Source: an uncultured Oscillospiraceae bacterium (lineage in GTDB: Bacteria; Bacillota; Clostridia; Oscillospirales; Acutalibacteraceae). From it: a DNA stretch of 64,000 bases. Under the pieces are notes generated by a model, which was not told the DNA's origin, did no database searches, and saw nothing but the letters and a program-made list of their open reading frames with translations. A program made the position numbers and the translations under genes. Location of the stretch: contig URZE01000005.1 of assembly GCA_900552265.1 (NCBI GenBank), forward strand, positions 27,785 to 91,784, in the 5' to 3' direction. This document shows, in pieces, positions 28,173-37,341 of the stretch (position 1 is its first letter; each line of letters opens with the position of its first letter).

Positions 28173-28737
28173 AATAAATTCTTACCTCCATGTTTTTATT
28201 ATAATTTACTTAATATAGTGGTCTTAATTTACATTATGCAACACACAACTTTTTGAGATATTTTTGTCTGATAGTCATAGAGTCAAAACTCAACTTAAAT
28301 CTTTAATTTTAGGATCAAACCATATGACATTTTATAGTATTTTAAGTGCTTAAAGTGCTTAAAATTATTCGACAACAAATTCTATAATTTTTAATGTGAA
28401 TTTACTTGCATATTTTTATTTTTAATATATAATTATTTGTAGGCAAAATACATAAAAGTATGTAGAGCGTTTTTTCTAAACTTTGAAAAGGAGGTAAGTT
28501 TAAATTGTTGTAGTCATTTATATTTTTTGATTTTGTACTTAAGAAAACGAAAATTAACCCCAAAATGCTTACTCAGAAAAAGATGATATGAGAAGTAAAG
28601 AAACAAAAAATTTATGACGATGTTCTCTATACTCTTTACAGCACTTTCATCTATTCCGGCAACAATGTTTGTAGCAACAGAAATTAATAAAATACAAATG
28701 ACAATGTTAAACTTAATTAAGATGTAGGAGGAAAAAA
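28173..28737. other. Divergent intergenic region with possible gene scraps
   Basis: Separates the WxL cassette from the sortase-type protein, so promoters for both must lie here. A GGAGG (28490-28494) is followed by a short, stop-interrupted reading frame, and 28615-28725 encodes an unsupported hydrophobic 37-codon ORF without a ribosome binding site. I see no gene I can support. Confidence 0.45.
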
Positions 28738-30228
28738 ATGAAAAAATATCTTGTATTTTTAGCAGCAATTTTAACAGGCATATATTTATTTAATTTCTCA
28801 AGCAAAGCAAATGCTGTAACAATTAGTGACGATGGAGAATATTCATTAATACTAAATGTTACTGCGGAAAATGGAAGTATTGAAGGTAAAAGCTCAAAAC
28901 TTATAAAGTTTGATGTTGAAGAAGGAGAAACAACAGTTAAAGTATCCGAATTAACAAAAGGAATTGTACCTTTCAATGGAAAAAATGAATTTTCTCATTG
29001 GACAAAATCTGGTCAGGAAGAAGCTCTCGAAGATTTAGATTTATCAGATTTCAAATGGAGCGGTAATTTTGAAGGCAAAGAATACACAAATGGGCTAAGT
29101 ATTTATGCAAAATTTTCTGATAAATTATTACAAGGAACTGGCACATATTATGTAACAATTGACCCCTTTGCAGGTACAGTAAATGGACAAAGCGACGTAA
29201 TACAGTTAACGAGTAAAAGCACTGAATTTAAAACAATTGATTTAACAAAATATACACCTGTAAGAGATGGACATACATTTATAGGCTGGGATTTGGACGG
29301 AAAATTTGTAACTTCTATTGATTCCAGCTGTTTTACTAATCGTGATTGCATAACAGTAACTGCTACATATACTAAAGATACTTTTGTTGGAGATGATAGA
29401 GTTCTAATCTTAAATGCTAATGGCGGAACTATCGATGGTCAAGCAACTAAAAAATACGATTATTTTGCCGGCGCTAATTCTGGAACAAACATGTCGCTCT
29501 TACCATACGTACCAGTAAGAAAAGGATATATTTTTAATGGATGGAATGCAAAAAAAGACGGTAGTGGAAAGAATTATAAGTATATTTACTGGAGCGCCTG
29601 GAATAAAGATAGTAAAGAAAATGTTGAAAAAGATACTATAATAACAAATGAAAACAACGCTGAATACTATCAAAATGTAACTTTATATGCTTCCTGGACT
29701 AGAAACCCGGGAGAGCCGGTGGAAACAGTAAAAGAAGTTCAAAGTACAGGAGAAACAAAAGCAAAAATTGAATTTGCAGATGGAATTAGCGCAGACTATA
29801 AGTTAGAGGTTACACCTGTAGAAATTACGGAAGATTTAGCAAATAAAAACGTTAAGTATATAGTGGATATAAATTTATTGGAAGATGGTCAAGTAGTTAA
29901 AATCAGTGATACTAAAATGAAAGTAAAAATCGCATTACCGGAAGACTTAAAAGGATTTAACAAATATGAAGTAGTATATATTTCAGATGATGAAATAAAA
30001 GAAACAATACCGGCAACAATAGAAGATGGATATATAGTATTTGAAACATCACACTTAAGTCAGTATGGAATTATAGCAACAAATGTTGAAGAAAAAACAG
30101 AACAAACAATCAATCCTAAAACCGGAGACAATAGTAATATCCTTTTGTGGACTTCTTTGTTCGCAGTAGGCTTCTTAGGAATGTTGGCAACTGCAGTTTA
30201 CGCCAGGAAGAAAAAATGCATGATTTAA
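28738..30228 (+). CDS. Sortase-anchored protein with InlB-type repeats
   Basis: 496 aa surface protein. A signal peptide (KKYLVFLAAILTGIYLFNFS) is followed by three Listeria-Bacteroides (InlB B) repeats; clear GW-type ends are TFIGWDLDG and IFNGWNAKKDGSG, each followed by xxYAxW/ATY strands (ISIYAKF, TVTATY, TLYASW). A second beta domain precedes the anchor. The C-terminus has the sorting signal NPKTGDN, a hydrophobic helix and RKKK, so cell-wall anchoring is likely; NPKTG rather than LPXTG suggests a non-class-A sortase (inference). AGGAGG precedes the ATG. No sortase gene lies in the window. Confidence 0.88.
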   Translation: MKKYLVFLAAILTGIYLFNFSSKANAVTISDDGEYSLILNVTAENGSIEGKSSKLIKFDVEEGETTVKVSELTKGIVPFNGKNEFSHWTKSGQEEALEDLDLSDFKWSGNFEGKEYTNGLSIYAKFSDKLLQGTGTYYVTIDPFAGTVNGQSDVIQLTSKSTEFKTIDLTKYTPVRDGHTFIGWDLDGKFVTSIDSSCFTNRDCITVTATYTKDTFVGDDRVLILNANGGTIDGQATKKYDYFAGANSGTNMSLLPYVPVRKGYIFNGWNAKKDGSGKNYKYIYWSAWNKDSKENVEKDTIITNENNAEYYQNVTLYASWTRNPGEPVETVKEVQSTGETKAKIEFADGISADYKLEVTPVEITEDLANKNVKYIVDINLLEDGQVVKISDTKMKVKIALPEDLKGFNKYEVVYISDDEIKETIPATIEDGYIVFETSHLSQYGIIATNVEEKTEQTINPKTGDNSNILLWTSLFAVGFLGMLATAVYARKKKCMI

Positions 30229-30402
30229 ACTTTTAAACATTTATCTATCCGATCAATAATTAAAAATTATTCACTTTTGAACTTTCAAATTTTATTGACT
30301 ACTTAAATTCAGGTAACCACAATAAATGATGAATTTTTAGCAAGTATTCCACTTTTTAACAGAAACTATATACGCTACTTAAAATAATAAAAAATAATTA
30401 TT

Positions 30403-30446
30403 AGCCTATCTTTTAAACAAAATCACTTTAAGATAGGCTGTTTTTT
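30403..30446 (+). terminator. Terminator after the InlB-repeat gene
   Basis: AGCCTATCTT (30403-30412) pairs perfectly with AAGATAGGCT (30430-30439), then G and six Ts. Confidence 0.85.
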
Positions 30447-30957
30447 ATGTACACTCACTTTTAATAGTTTAACAATTAAAACAAAAATATATATTTGGTA
30501 TATTGCAAAATATTTTCAAATTTTATCTACACGTGGATGATATTCATGGTATTTTTGATAAAAAAATATTATTATTAATAAAACAATTAAAGTAAATAAA
30601 CATTAAAAACATAAATATTAGTGGAAAAAATCTGCTCGTTATTTGCGATATAATACAAAAATATGTATCAAAACTATGTGCGTACGGTTCAAAGGTATAT
30701 ACTTAAAGGTAAAGTGTATTAACTTCTATAAGATTATTTTAAAAATAGTACTCTATAACATACAAGCAATTTTGTGAAATTAATTAAAATATAAAAAAAT
30801 AAAACTTTGACATAAACACAAAAATACTAATCGAACTGAGAAGTACGTATAAAATTAATTAATAGAAGACTAATTACCATTTAAAAAATAAATATTCGAC
30901 AAATCACGCTTACACGTTTTACATGCAGAAAAAAATATAATAAGGTTTTCCAAAACA
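30447..30957. other. Intergenic stretch without a gene
   Basis: About 510 AT-rich bases between two convergent terminators. No supported ORF, RNA gene or repeat was seen. Confidence 0.6.
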
Positions 30958-30984
30958 TTAAAAAACCACGCATTAACTGCGTGG
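30958..30984 (-). terminator. Terminator of spoVAE
   Basis: Minus strand CCACGCA/TGCGTGG stem with a 5 nt loop, followed by six Ts. Confidence 0.82.
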
Positions 30985-30998
30985 ATATTTATTAAATT

Positions 30999-31355
30999 TT
31001 AACTTTTATCTTTTGAACGAGTACACAACGCTGCGACGTATCCACAAAATACTGCCGCTGATATTCCGGCTGCACCGGCAGTAAGGCCTCCCGTTATAAT
31101 TCCCAAAAAACCCTGCTTTTGAATAGCTTCAACAACTCCTTTAGCCATCAAATAGCCGAATCCTGAAAGCGGAACGGTAGCTCCAGCGCCTGCAAACTGT
31201 ACCAACGGCTCATATAAACCAACAGCAGTCAGTCCCACTCCCGATAACACCAACCCTACCAATATTCGTGCGGGTGTAACTTTTGTTTTGTCGATAAATA
31301 TTTGTGCAATTACACAGATTAATCCTCCAACTACAAATGCTTTCAAGTATTCCAT
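30999..31355 (-). CDS. spoVAE: Stage V sporulation protein AE
   Basis: 118 aa membrane protein of the SpoVAE (C-terminal type, SpoVAEb) family, part of the channel that imports dipicolinic acid into the forespore. The conserved strings FVVGGLICVIAQIFIDKTK, TPARILV, GLYEPLVQFAGAGATVPL and GFGYLMAKGVVEA are intact, and three to four helices are visible. It is usually the third gene of spoVAC-spoVAD-spoVAE, but here it stands alone between mtnN and a terminator. AAGGAGA precedes the ATG. It implies a spore-forming ancestor or present sporulation. Confidence 0.93.
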   Translation of the reverse strand: MEYLKAFVVGGLICVIAQIFIDKTKVTPARILVGLVLSGVGLTAVGLYEPLVQFAGAGATVPLSGFGYLMAKGVVEAIQKQGFLGIITGGLTAGAAGISAAVFCGYVAALCTRSKDKS

Positions 31356-31463
31356 AAAAAAATCTCCTTAACAATTTCATTTAAAAATTATGTCTGTTAT
31401 ACTGTAAACTTAGTATGTGAATTACATAGAAATAAATTCAAATTAAAATCAGGAGATTTAAAA

Positions 31464-32162
31464 ATGATTGGAATTATTTGTGCCGAACCTGAAGAATTAA
31501 ATGAAATACTCAAACTAATGAAAAATACAAAAAAAGAAAAAATATGTTACCTAAAATTTATAACCGGAAACATATTAAATACAAATTGTGTAATTTCCTT
31601 ATCTGGAGTAGGTAAAGTCCATGCAGCTATGTGTGCGCAAACAATGATTTTAAAATATCACCCAAATTTAATACTCAATATAGGTGTTGCGGGAGCAGTT
31701 TCTTCTGAGATAAAAATCGGAGATATAATTATAGGCCACGGTGTAATTCAACACGACTTTGATGTAAGCGCTTTTCCCAACAGAAAAAAAGGAGAGATAA
31801 GTGGTATTGGAAAAGTTGAAATTCCGTGCACAAAATGGATAGCAGACAAACTAAAATTATCTTGTAAAAACATTAAAGAAATTAACTTTCACTACGGTAC
31901 AGTTCTAACAGGTGACCAATTCATAGATTCACCCAAAATTCTCAACGAAATAAAAAATCAATTTGGAGGACTGGTTTGCGAAATGGAAGCCGGAAGCATC
32001 GGTCAAGTGTGTTTCATCAACAACATTGATTTTGGAATTATAAAAGCTGTATCTGATACGGCAGACAATTCTTCTACAGTTGATTTTAAAACTTTTATAA
32101 AACAAGCATCCAAAAATTGTGTAAAACTATTGATGGAATTTATAAAATTGAATCAGGATTAA
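31464..32162 (+). CDS. mtnN: 5'-methylthioadenosine/S-adenosylhomocysteine nucleosidase
   Basis: Splits MTA and SAH to adenine and a thioribose/ribosyl-homocysteine, recycling SAM by-products. The start MIGIICAEPEELNEIL, the core NIGVAGAVSSEIKIGDIIIG and the catalytic C-terminal region CEMEAGSIGQVCFINN with AVSDTADNSS (Asp) are present. At 232 aa it has normal length. AGGAG precedes the ATG. Its end overlaps the convergent priA gene by 23 bp, and no terminator lies between. Confidence 0.93.
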   Translation: MIGIICAEPEELNEILKLMKNTKKEKICYLKFITGNILNTNCVISLSGVGKVHAAMCAQTMILKYHPNLILNIGVAGAVSSEIKIGDIIIGHGVIQHDFDVSAFPNRKKGEISGIGKVEIPCTKWIADKLKLSCKNIKEINFHYGTVLTGDQFIDSPKILNEIKNQFGGLVCEMEAGSIGQVCFINNIDFGIIKAVSDTADNSSTVDFKTFIKQASKNCVKLLMEFIKLNQD

Positions 32163-34584
32163 TATCAACAAATACTCTTACATCTCTGGAAACAGGTTCT
32201 TTAGAAAAAGATCTAAGCGAATCAGATATCAAATTCAAGAAATCATTATTATTTCTACACTTTATTACTATTCTATATCTATAATTTCCCGCTACTTTTT
32301 TCACGTTAGCCGCACATGGAGCAAAAATTCTAAGCGGTATGTTTTTATATTTATTTGAAGCTTCATTTTTTATAATTTTAAAAAACTTAAAACTTGAATC
32401 ATGTACTTTGGATTCCGTTTTCGACACAAATCCTATAACGCATATATCGGCAAATGGCGGATAAAGCATAGCTTTACGAATTACTGTTTCGTTCTCAAAA
32501 AATGCTTCATAATCTTGATTTGCACAAAGTTTCAACAAATCACTTTCAGGACTAAATGTCTGAATTATTGCTTTACCGGAACTACACCCTCTCCCTGCTC
32601 TCCCGATAACTTGAGTCAAAAGCGAAAAAGTCTTTTCGTAACTTCTAAAATCTCCGGTATACATGTACTGGTCAGCAGATAAAACTCCCACAAGAGTGAC
32701 ATTTGGAAAATTAAATCCTTTTGAAATCATTTGTGTTCCGAGTAAAATATCGTAATCTCCATTTGCAAATTTTTTAAGTTCGCATTTATAAGAATTTTTT
32801 AAATTTTTGCTGTCCGAATCCATTCTTAAAATTCGCACACCGGGAATAAGTTCTTTCAAACAATCTTCAGCTTTTTGAGTTCCCACTCCAAAACAACAAA
32901 TTTTTTCTGATCCGCATTCCGGACATTTCGAAGAAAATTCACGAGAATATCCACAGTAATGACACATAAGCCTTCCGTTCACTTTGTGGTAGTTAAGCGA
33001 AACGCTACAATTAGGACATAAAATTACCTTGGAGCAACATGAACATTTTGCAAAAGGACTATAACCACGTCTATTAAGAAAAATTAAGGATTGTTTTTTA
33101 CAATTCAAATTTTCTTTCAAAGCAGCTACAAGTTCTTGACTGAACTGATTTGTTCCAAAATTTACAGCTTGTCCATTCATATCAACAATTTCCACAGACG
33201 GCAAAACAGCGTCACCATATCTTTTATTTATTGAAAATAACTTATATTTTCCAACCTTAGCATTATAATAACTCTCCAGGGAAGGTGTTGCAGAAGACAA
33301 AATCAGTTGTGCTTTGTTTAAACTACATCTGTATTTTGCCACATCTTTGGCGTTAAATCTTGGACTTGAATCCGACTTATATGTAAATTCATGCTCCTCA
33401 TCAATTATCACAAGCCCTAAATTCGAAACAGGAGCAAAAACAGCACTTCTTGTACCCAAAATTACGGATATTTTTCCGCTTTTAATTTTATTCCACACAG
33501 TAAAACGTTCTTTATTAGAAAGTGAACTATGTAATAACGCTGTTTTATCTTTATATCTTTCTCGAAATGATTCAATGAACTGAGCGGTAAGTGCTATTTC
33601 CGGAACCATAAATATTACACTTTTACCGTCTGATATCACACGATCAGTAAGTTCGAGTAAAATTTCGGTCTTTCCGCTACCTGTAACACCATGCAGAAGA
33701 GATATTTCAAATTTCTTTTCTGAATAAAGTCTAAAAAGTTTTTCAAAAATGACCCTTTGTTCCTCACTAAGAATAGGTTTTTTATATGATCTCTCACAAT
33801 CTGAAACATTTGATAATTGAATTTCTGTTTGAGGTACATCAAAATTTGACAGAACCCCTTTATTTATAAGAGTATTAATTACGGATTTTCCTATTCCCGT
33901 ATAATAAAACAATTGCTTTACACTTGCACTTTCTTCCTTTTGAAGATATTCAATTACTTTACTTTGTTTTAAAGTAAAATTATTTATTTTCTTTAATCCT
34001 TCTTTACAAAGCTTTACTCCCTTAATCGTTTTTTTATCATAAAAATCAATATTAACAGTTTCTTTTTCAATTAATCCATGAAATAAAAGTAATTTAATCA
34101 TTGATGTATAATTTTTTATTTTCCACGAAATTATATCTTTCAAAGTTATTACGTTTTTTCCAGAATCTAAAATTCGATCCCATAATATTTTTTCATCGCC
34201 TAAAACTGATATATCTTTTTCACATTTTACCGAATATTTTATGCAACTCAAATTTAATTTAATTCCAGGCGGAAGTATAAGTTTAGCAGCTTCAAAATAA
34301 GAACAAAAGTAATGTTTTTTCATCCACTTAATAAGAGCAATTTCCTCACGAGAAAGAGGCGGTACTTCATTCCATACCGCCATAATTTCCTTTAATTTTT
34401 CTACTTTTCTATTCTCCGAGCTTAACTCAATAACAATTCCCAATTTGGGACAATTTCCAATCCCAAACGGTACTACAACACACTTTCCTACACCAATCAC
34501 GTTTTTATACTCATTCGGAACTGCATAATCATAAAGTTCATCTACATTATGAGAAATTTTTTCTACAGCTACTTTTACAAACAT
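32140..34584 (-). CDS. priA: Primosomal helicase PriA
   Basis: Superfamily-2 helicase that restarts stalled replication forks. The Walker A motif GVTGSGKTEILLEL, Walker B IDEEH and motif ATPSLESYYNAK are present. The zinc-binding insertion has the cysteine pattern CSCCSKVILCPNCSVSL, MCHYCGY and CPECGS. The C-terminal helicase part has QVIGRAGRG. At 814 aa it is at the long end of the family. It is not beside gmk-rpoZ, where many Firmicutes carry it. It converges on mtnN. Confidence 0.96.
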   Translation of the reverse strand: MFVKVAVEKISHNVDELYDYAVPNEYKNVIGVGKCVVVPFGIGNCPKLGIVIELSSENRKVEKLKEIMAVWNEVPPLSREEIALIKWMKKHYFCSYFEAAKLILPPGIKLNLSCIKYSVKCEKDISVLGDEKILWDRILDSGKNVITLKDIISWKIKNYTSMIKLLLFHGLIEKETVNIDFYDKKTIKGVKLCKEGLKKINNFTLKQSKVIEYLQKEESASVKQLFYYTGIGKSVINTLINKGVLSNFDVPQTEIQLSNVSDCERSYKKPILSEEQRVIFEKLFRLYSEKKFEISLLHGVTGSGKTEILLELTDRVISDGKSVIFMVPEIALTAQFIESFRERYKDKTALLHSSLSNKERFTVWNKIKSGKISVILGTRSAVFAPVSNLGLVIIDEEHEFTYKSDSSPRFNAKDVAKYRCSLNKAQLILSSATPSLESYYNAKVGKYKLFSINKRYGDAVLPSVEIVDMNGQAVNFGTNQFSQELVAALKENLNCKKQSLIFLNRRGYSPFAKCSCCSKVILCPNCSVSLNYHKVNGRLMCHYCGYSREFSSKCPECGSEKICCFGVGTQKAEDCLKELIPGVRILRMDSDSKNLKNSYKCELKKFANGDYDILLGTQMISKGFNFPNVTLVGVLSADQYMYTGDFRSYEKTFSLLTQVIGRAGRGCSSGKAIIQTFSPESDLLKLCANQDYEAFFENETVIRKAMLYPPFADICVIGFVSKTESKVHDSSFKFFKIIKNEASNKYKNIPLRIFAPCAANVKKVAGNYRYRIVIKCRNNNDFLNLISDSLRSFSKEPVSRDVRVFVDINPDSIL

Positions 34585-34664
34585 CTAATTTATAATTTAT
34601 CTCCGTTTATTGATTAAAAATTTTCGAGATATATTATAACTCATAATAAAATATCAACGCAAAT

Positions 34665-35249
34665 TTACAATTTTAACATTTTATTTTTTTTCTTTTCTAA
34701 TTTGCCTAAATCCCTTACTACTCCTAAAAAACTGTCAACTACTCCAGATTTATTTAATCCATCAGGAAAACTTTTTGCTCTTTTCGAAAATATTTCTTTT
34801 CTATTATCATCCTTACAAATCTGTTCAATTTCTTTAGCATAAAATTTGTTACCTCTAGCAAATTCTTCACATCTTTTTTTAAACTTGTTTTCATCATTCT
34901 TATCTTTTTCAAGATCATTAACAAGTAGTGGAATTTTTGAAGGAGCTTGATAAAGAGTGTTAACATTTACTCCATCTTTACCATACATCAAAGCGTAAAC
35001 TATTTTTTCTCTTTCCTTATTTGAAATAACAGGTATAAGTCTAAATTTTTTCCATTTTTTTTGATACATTATTAAAACTTTTAATATTTCTGCTGTACGA
35101 ATAAAATTTAAAAATATTTCTTCAATTTCATCGCCTTTAGCACTAGCCAAGCATTTTTTACAATAGTCTATCAATGCACTCAGAATTTTACTTAAACTAG
35201 GTGATTTGCTACCCTTACAATCATAATTTAATTTTACATCTTTAATCAT
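34665..35249 (-). CDS. Lysine-rich helical protein, unknown
   Basis: 194 aa, mostly charged and helical, with no signal peptide or membrane segment. It is rich in Lys, Asp and Glu, and a hydrophobic core IFLNFIRTAEILKVLIMY lies near residues 45-62. Cysteines occur in CKKC and singly. No family is recognised. ATG 35249 has AGGAG eight bases upstream and a strong promoter (35284-35312); an in-frame extension to 35312 would overlap that promoter and is rejected. Single gene, divergent from the ATPase gene; lies just upstream of priA on the same strand, with an 80 bp gap. Confidence 0.7.
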   Translation of the reverse strand: MIKDVKLNYDCKGSKSPSLSKILSALIDYCKKCLASAKGDEIEEIFLNFIRTAEILKVLIMYQKKWKKFRLIPVISNKEREKIVYALMYGKDGVNVNTLYQAPSKIPLLVNDLEKDKNDENKFKKRCEEFARGNKFYAKEIEQICKDDNRKEIFSKRAKSFPDGLNKSGVVDSFLGVVRDLGKLEKKKNKMLKL

Positions 35250-35283
35250 AAAATTCTCTCCTTTTATTATAAATTTATATTTT

Positions 35284-35312
35284 ATTCTAATATGCATGAA
35301 TATTTTTGTCAA
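35284..35312 (-). promoter_or_regulatory. Promoter of the lysine-rich protein gene
   Basis: Minus strand TTGACA (35312-35307), 17 bp spacer, TAGAAT (35289-35284), 35 bp before ATG 35249. Confidence 0.75.
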
Positions 35313-35392
35313 TAATTATATTATAATTTTAAACAAAAAAATCACGTAAAATCAAATAATCTCATATTATGATTAAAAAGGAGTGATTTTTA

Positions 35393-36490
35393 ATGAAAAA
35401 TAATTTTTTATCTCCGGAATTTTTTTTAGCTACAAATACATCCGAAGGATTTTTTTCTGCATTTAACACCCTATACGACCCTAAAAAAGGCTGGTTTTGT
35501 TACATATTAAAAGGTGGTCCCGGTACAGGAAAATCAACCATTATGAAAAAAGTTGCAGAAGTCGCTCTAAAAAAAGGGATCACAGCAGAATTAATTCATT
35601 GTTCTTCCGATCCAGATTCTTTGGATGCAGTTATATTGCCAGAACTTAAAGTAGCGATAGCGGATGGCACTTCACCACACGTACTCGATCCAATATATCC
35701 GGGAACTTCAGACACAATAATAAATCTCGGTGATGCATGGAATAAAAAAATTCTTTTAAAATCCAAAGACAAAATTCAATCTTTATGTGAAGAAAATTCT
35801 TTCCATCACGCTCAATCTAAAAGATATCTAAAAGCATTCGGATGCGCTTTCAAAGAGTCAGCAAATACACTAAAAGAATGTATAAATTATGATTCTTTAA
35901 ATTTATACTGTGAAAGACTTTCAAAAAAATTATTCAAAAAAACAAAAATTAAATCTAAAAACTACTGTGAAAAGATAAAATTTATAAGTGCTATCACTCC
36001 CAAAGGCTACGTTTTTTTTAACAACACACTTATAGGAATGTCAAAAAAATTATTCCTTATAGAAGACGACTTTGGAATCATAGGAAGTTATATATTAAAA
36101 AAAATAAAAAATTATGCACTTGATTCAGCGTACAACGTTATATCGTGTCCCTCACCTTTCGCTCCCTCAGAAATATACAGTGCGCTTTTCATTCCCGATA
36201 TGGAAATAGGATTTGCAATTAAAAACTCCAAAGAACTTTTGCATATACCAGAAAACTTAATTTTCAAAAAAATAACAACAAAAAGATTTTTAATTAAAGA
36301 AAAAATCTTATCTCAAAAAAATTTACTGAAATTTAATAAAAAATTTTGCCGAGAAACTTTGAACGAATCTATAAAAAATTTGAACAAAGCTCTCGACATT
36401 CATAATGATTTGGAAAAAATATATATAAAAAGTATGAATTATTCCAAAATAAATAAAATAACCGATAAACTAATATCTAATATTCTTTAA
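35393..36490 (+). CDS. P-loop ATPase of the PRK06851 type
   Basis: 365 aa, cytoplasmic. Walker A LKGGPGTGKSTIMKK is near residues 39-53. The following region IHCSSDPDSLDAVILPEL and the segment VLDPIYPGTSDTIINLGDAW match a conserved clostridial ATPase family of unknown function (PRK06851, from memory). The family usually has a second P-loop-like half, and only the first Walker A is evident here. GGAG lies before ATG 35393. The gene has two tiny convergent ORFs downstream on the other strand. Function not known. Confidence 0.75.
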   Translation: MKNNFLSPEFFLATNTSEGFFSAFNTLYDPKKGWFCYILKGGPGTGKSTIMKKVAEVALKKGITAELIHCSSDPDSLDAVILPELKVAIADGTSPHVLDPIYPGTSDTIINLGDAWNKKILLKSKDKIQSLCEENSFHHAQSKRYLKAFGCAFKESANTLKECINYDSLNLYCERLSKKLFKKTKIKSKNYCEKIKFISAITPKGYVFFNNTLIGMSKKLFLIEDDFGIIGSYILKKIKNYALDSAYNVISCPSPFAPSEIYSALFIPDMEIGFAIKNSKELLHIPENLIFKKITTKRFLIKEKILSQKNLLKFNKKFCRETLNESIKNLNKALDIHNDLEKIYIKSMNYSKINKITDKLISNIL

Positions 36491-36492
36491 AA

Positions 36493-36666
36493 TTATAAAA
36501 CTCTTATACTGTCTTTAGAAATTTCATTTCTTTTCTCCAGGCTTATAAAACCAAAACCGTACAAAAGACTTGCCACAGCTGCTGCACCCGTTGCAACCCA
36601 CATGATAAACTTAGCTATTTTAACACAGTCATTCCAGACTTGAGTCCATACATTACGTGAATCCAT
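36493..36666 (-). CDS. Small single-pass membrane protein (57 aa)
   Basis: 57-codon ORF: the N-terminus MDSRNVWTQVWND is hydrophilic, then one helix (KFIMWVATGAAAVASLLYGF) and a short charged tail. AAAGGAG lies nine bases before ATG 36666, a clear ribosome binding site. It starts five bases after the stop of the next small ORF upstream, so the two are almost certainly coupled. No family recognised. Confidence 0.7.
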   Translation of the reverse strand: MDSRNVWTQVWNDCVKIAKFIMWVATGAAAVASLLYGFGFISLEKRNEISKDSIRVL

Positions 36667-36670
36667 AAAA

Positions 36671-36814
36671 TCACACTCCTTTAATCACATTAATAATTTT
36701 TTTCCAAAGATCTAACGTAGCATCTTTAGCATCGTAGCATGTTTTTAACGAATCATCCATAAATTTAATCAAAGCAGAAATACTCACAATAATCCAGCAA
36801 AAAGAATTAAGCAT
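36671..36814 (-). CDS. Small protein (47 aa) coupled to the next ORF
   Basis: 47 codons: an N-terminal hydrophobic segment (LNSFCWIIVSISALIKF) then a charged helix (DDSLKTCYDAKDATLDLWKK). AAAGGAGAG lies seven bases before ATG 36814. The final codons KGV-stop contain the ribosome binding site of the downstream 57 aa ORF. Size, coupling and clean sites make both credible; the function is unknown. A holin-like or regulatory pair is only a guess. Confidence 0.7.
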   Translation of the reverse strand: MLNSFCWIIVSISALIKFMDDSLKTCYDAKDATLDLWKKIINVIKGV

Positions 36815-36934
36815 TTGTTCACTCTCCTTTAAAAATTTTAACAATTACATAACAAATATATCATACTTTTAAAAAATTTCAATAGTCAATGCAAATAATA
36901 GTATCTAATATTATAAATTAAATTTATTTAAATT

Positions 36935-37330
36935 TTATAACTCCAGTTTTTCTATAAATTTTTCCAAACGAGCATACTTGCCAACAAGATACAGATACCC
37001 AAACAAGGCTTCCACACCTGTAGCTCTATGATACACACACGGTGAAATTTTTTTAGGAAAACCACTTACCACAGCATTTCTTCCTCGTTTATAAATTTCA
37101 ATTTCTTTTTCACTTAAATCATCTTTTATTTTTTCGTAAAGCTCAGACTGAGCACTGCAACATACATTTTTTATTTTTACTGAGTTCAATGATCCAATAT
37201 TTCCTTCGTAGGATTCTACAATTTTACAGCGAACCATAAGCTCATAAACTGCATCTCCTATAAAAGCAAGCTTCTGAGGACTCATTGTACTTATTTTATC
37301 ACACGATATAATATTATTATTTTTACTCAT
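36935..37330 (-). CDS. mrnC: Mini-ribonuclease III
   Basis: 131 aa. The catalytic core of the RNase III family is present without a dsRNA-binding domain: LAFIGDAVYELMVR, then GRNAVVSGFPKK and the Glu-containing RATGVEALFGYLYL. MrnC matures 23S rRNA ends in Gram-positive bacteria. The start is uncertain because no strong ribosome binding site precedes ATG 37330, and an internal ATG at MSPQKLAF is possible. It lies 11 bp after obgE on the same strand and probably shares its transcript. Confidence 0.92.
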   Translation of the reverse strand: MSKNNNIISCDKISTMSPQKLAFIGDAVYELMVRCKIVESYEGNIGSLNSVKIKNVCCSAQSELYEKIKDDLSEKEIEIYKRGRNAVVSGFPKKISPCVYHRATGVEALFGYLYLVGKYARLEKFIEKLEL

Positions 37331-37341
37331 AATACAAATAT

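Noticed and set aside
28615..28725. 37-codon hydrophobic ORF before the InlB-repeat gene
   Set aside because: No ribosome binding site and its length is within chance for this AT content.
28514..28768. 84-codon hydrophobic ORF on the minus strand opposite the start of the InlB-repeat gene
   Set aside because: No ribosome binding site, overlaps a well-supported gene, and the hydrophobicity comes from AT-rich antisense sequence.
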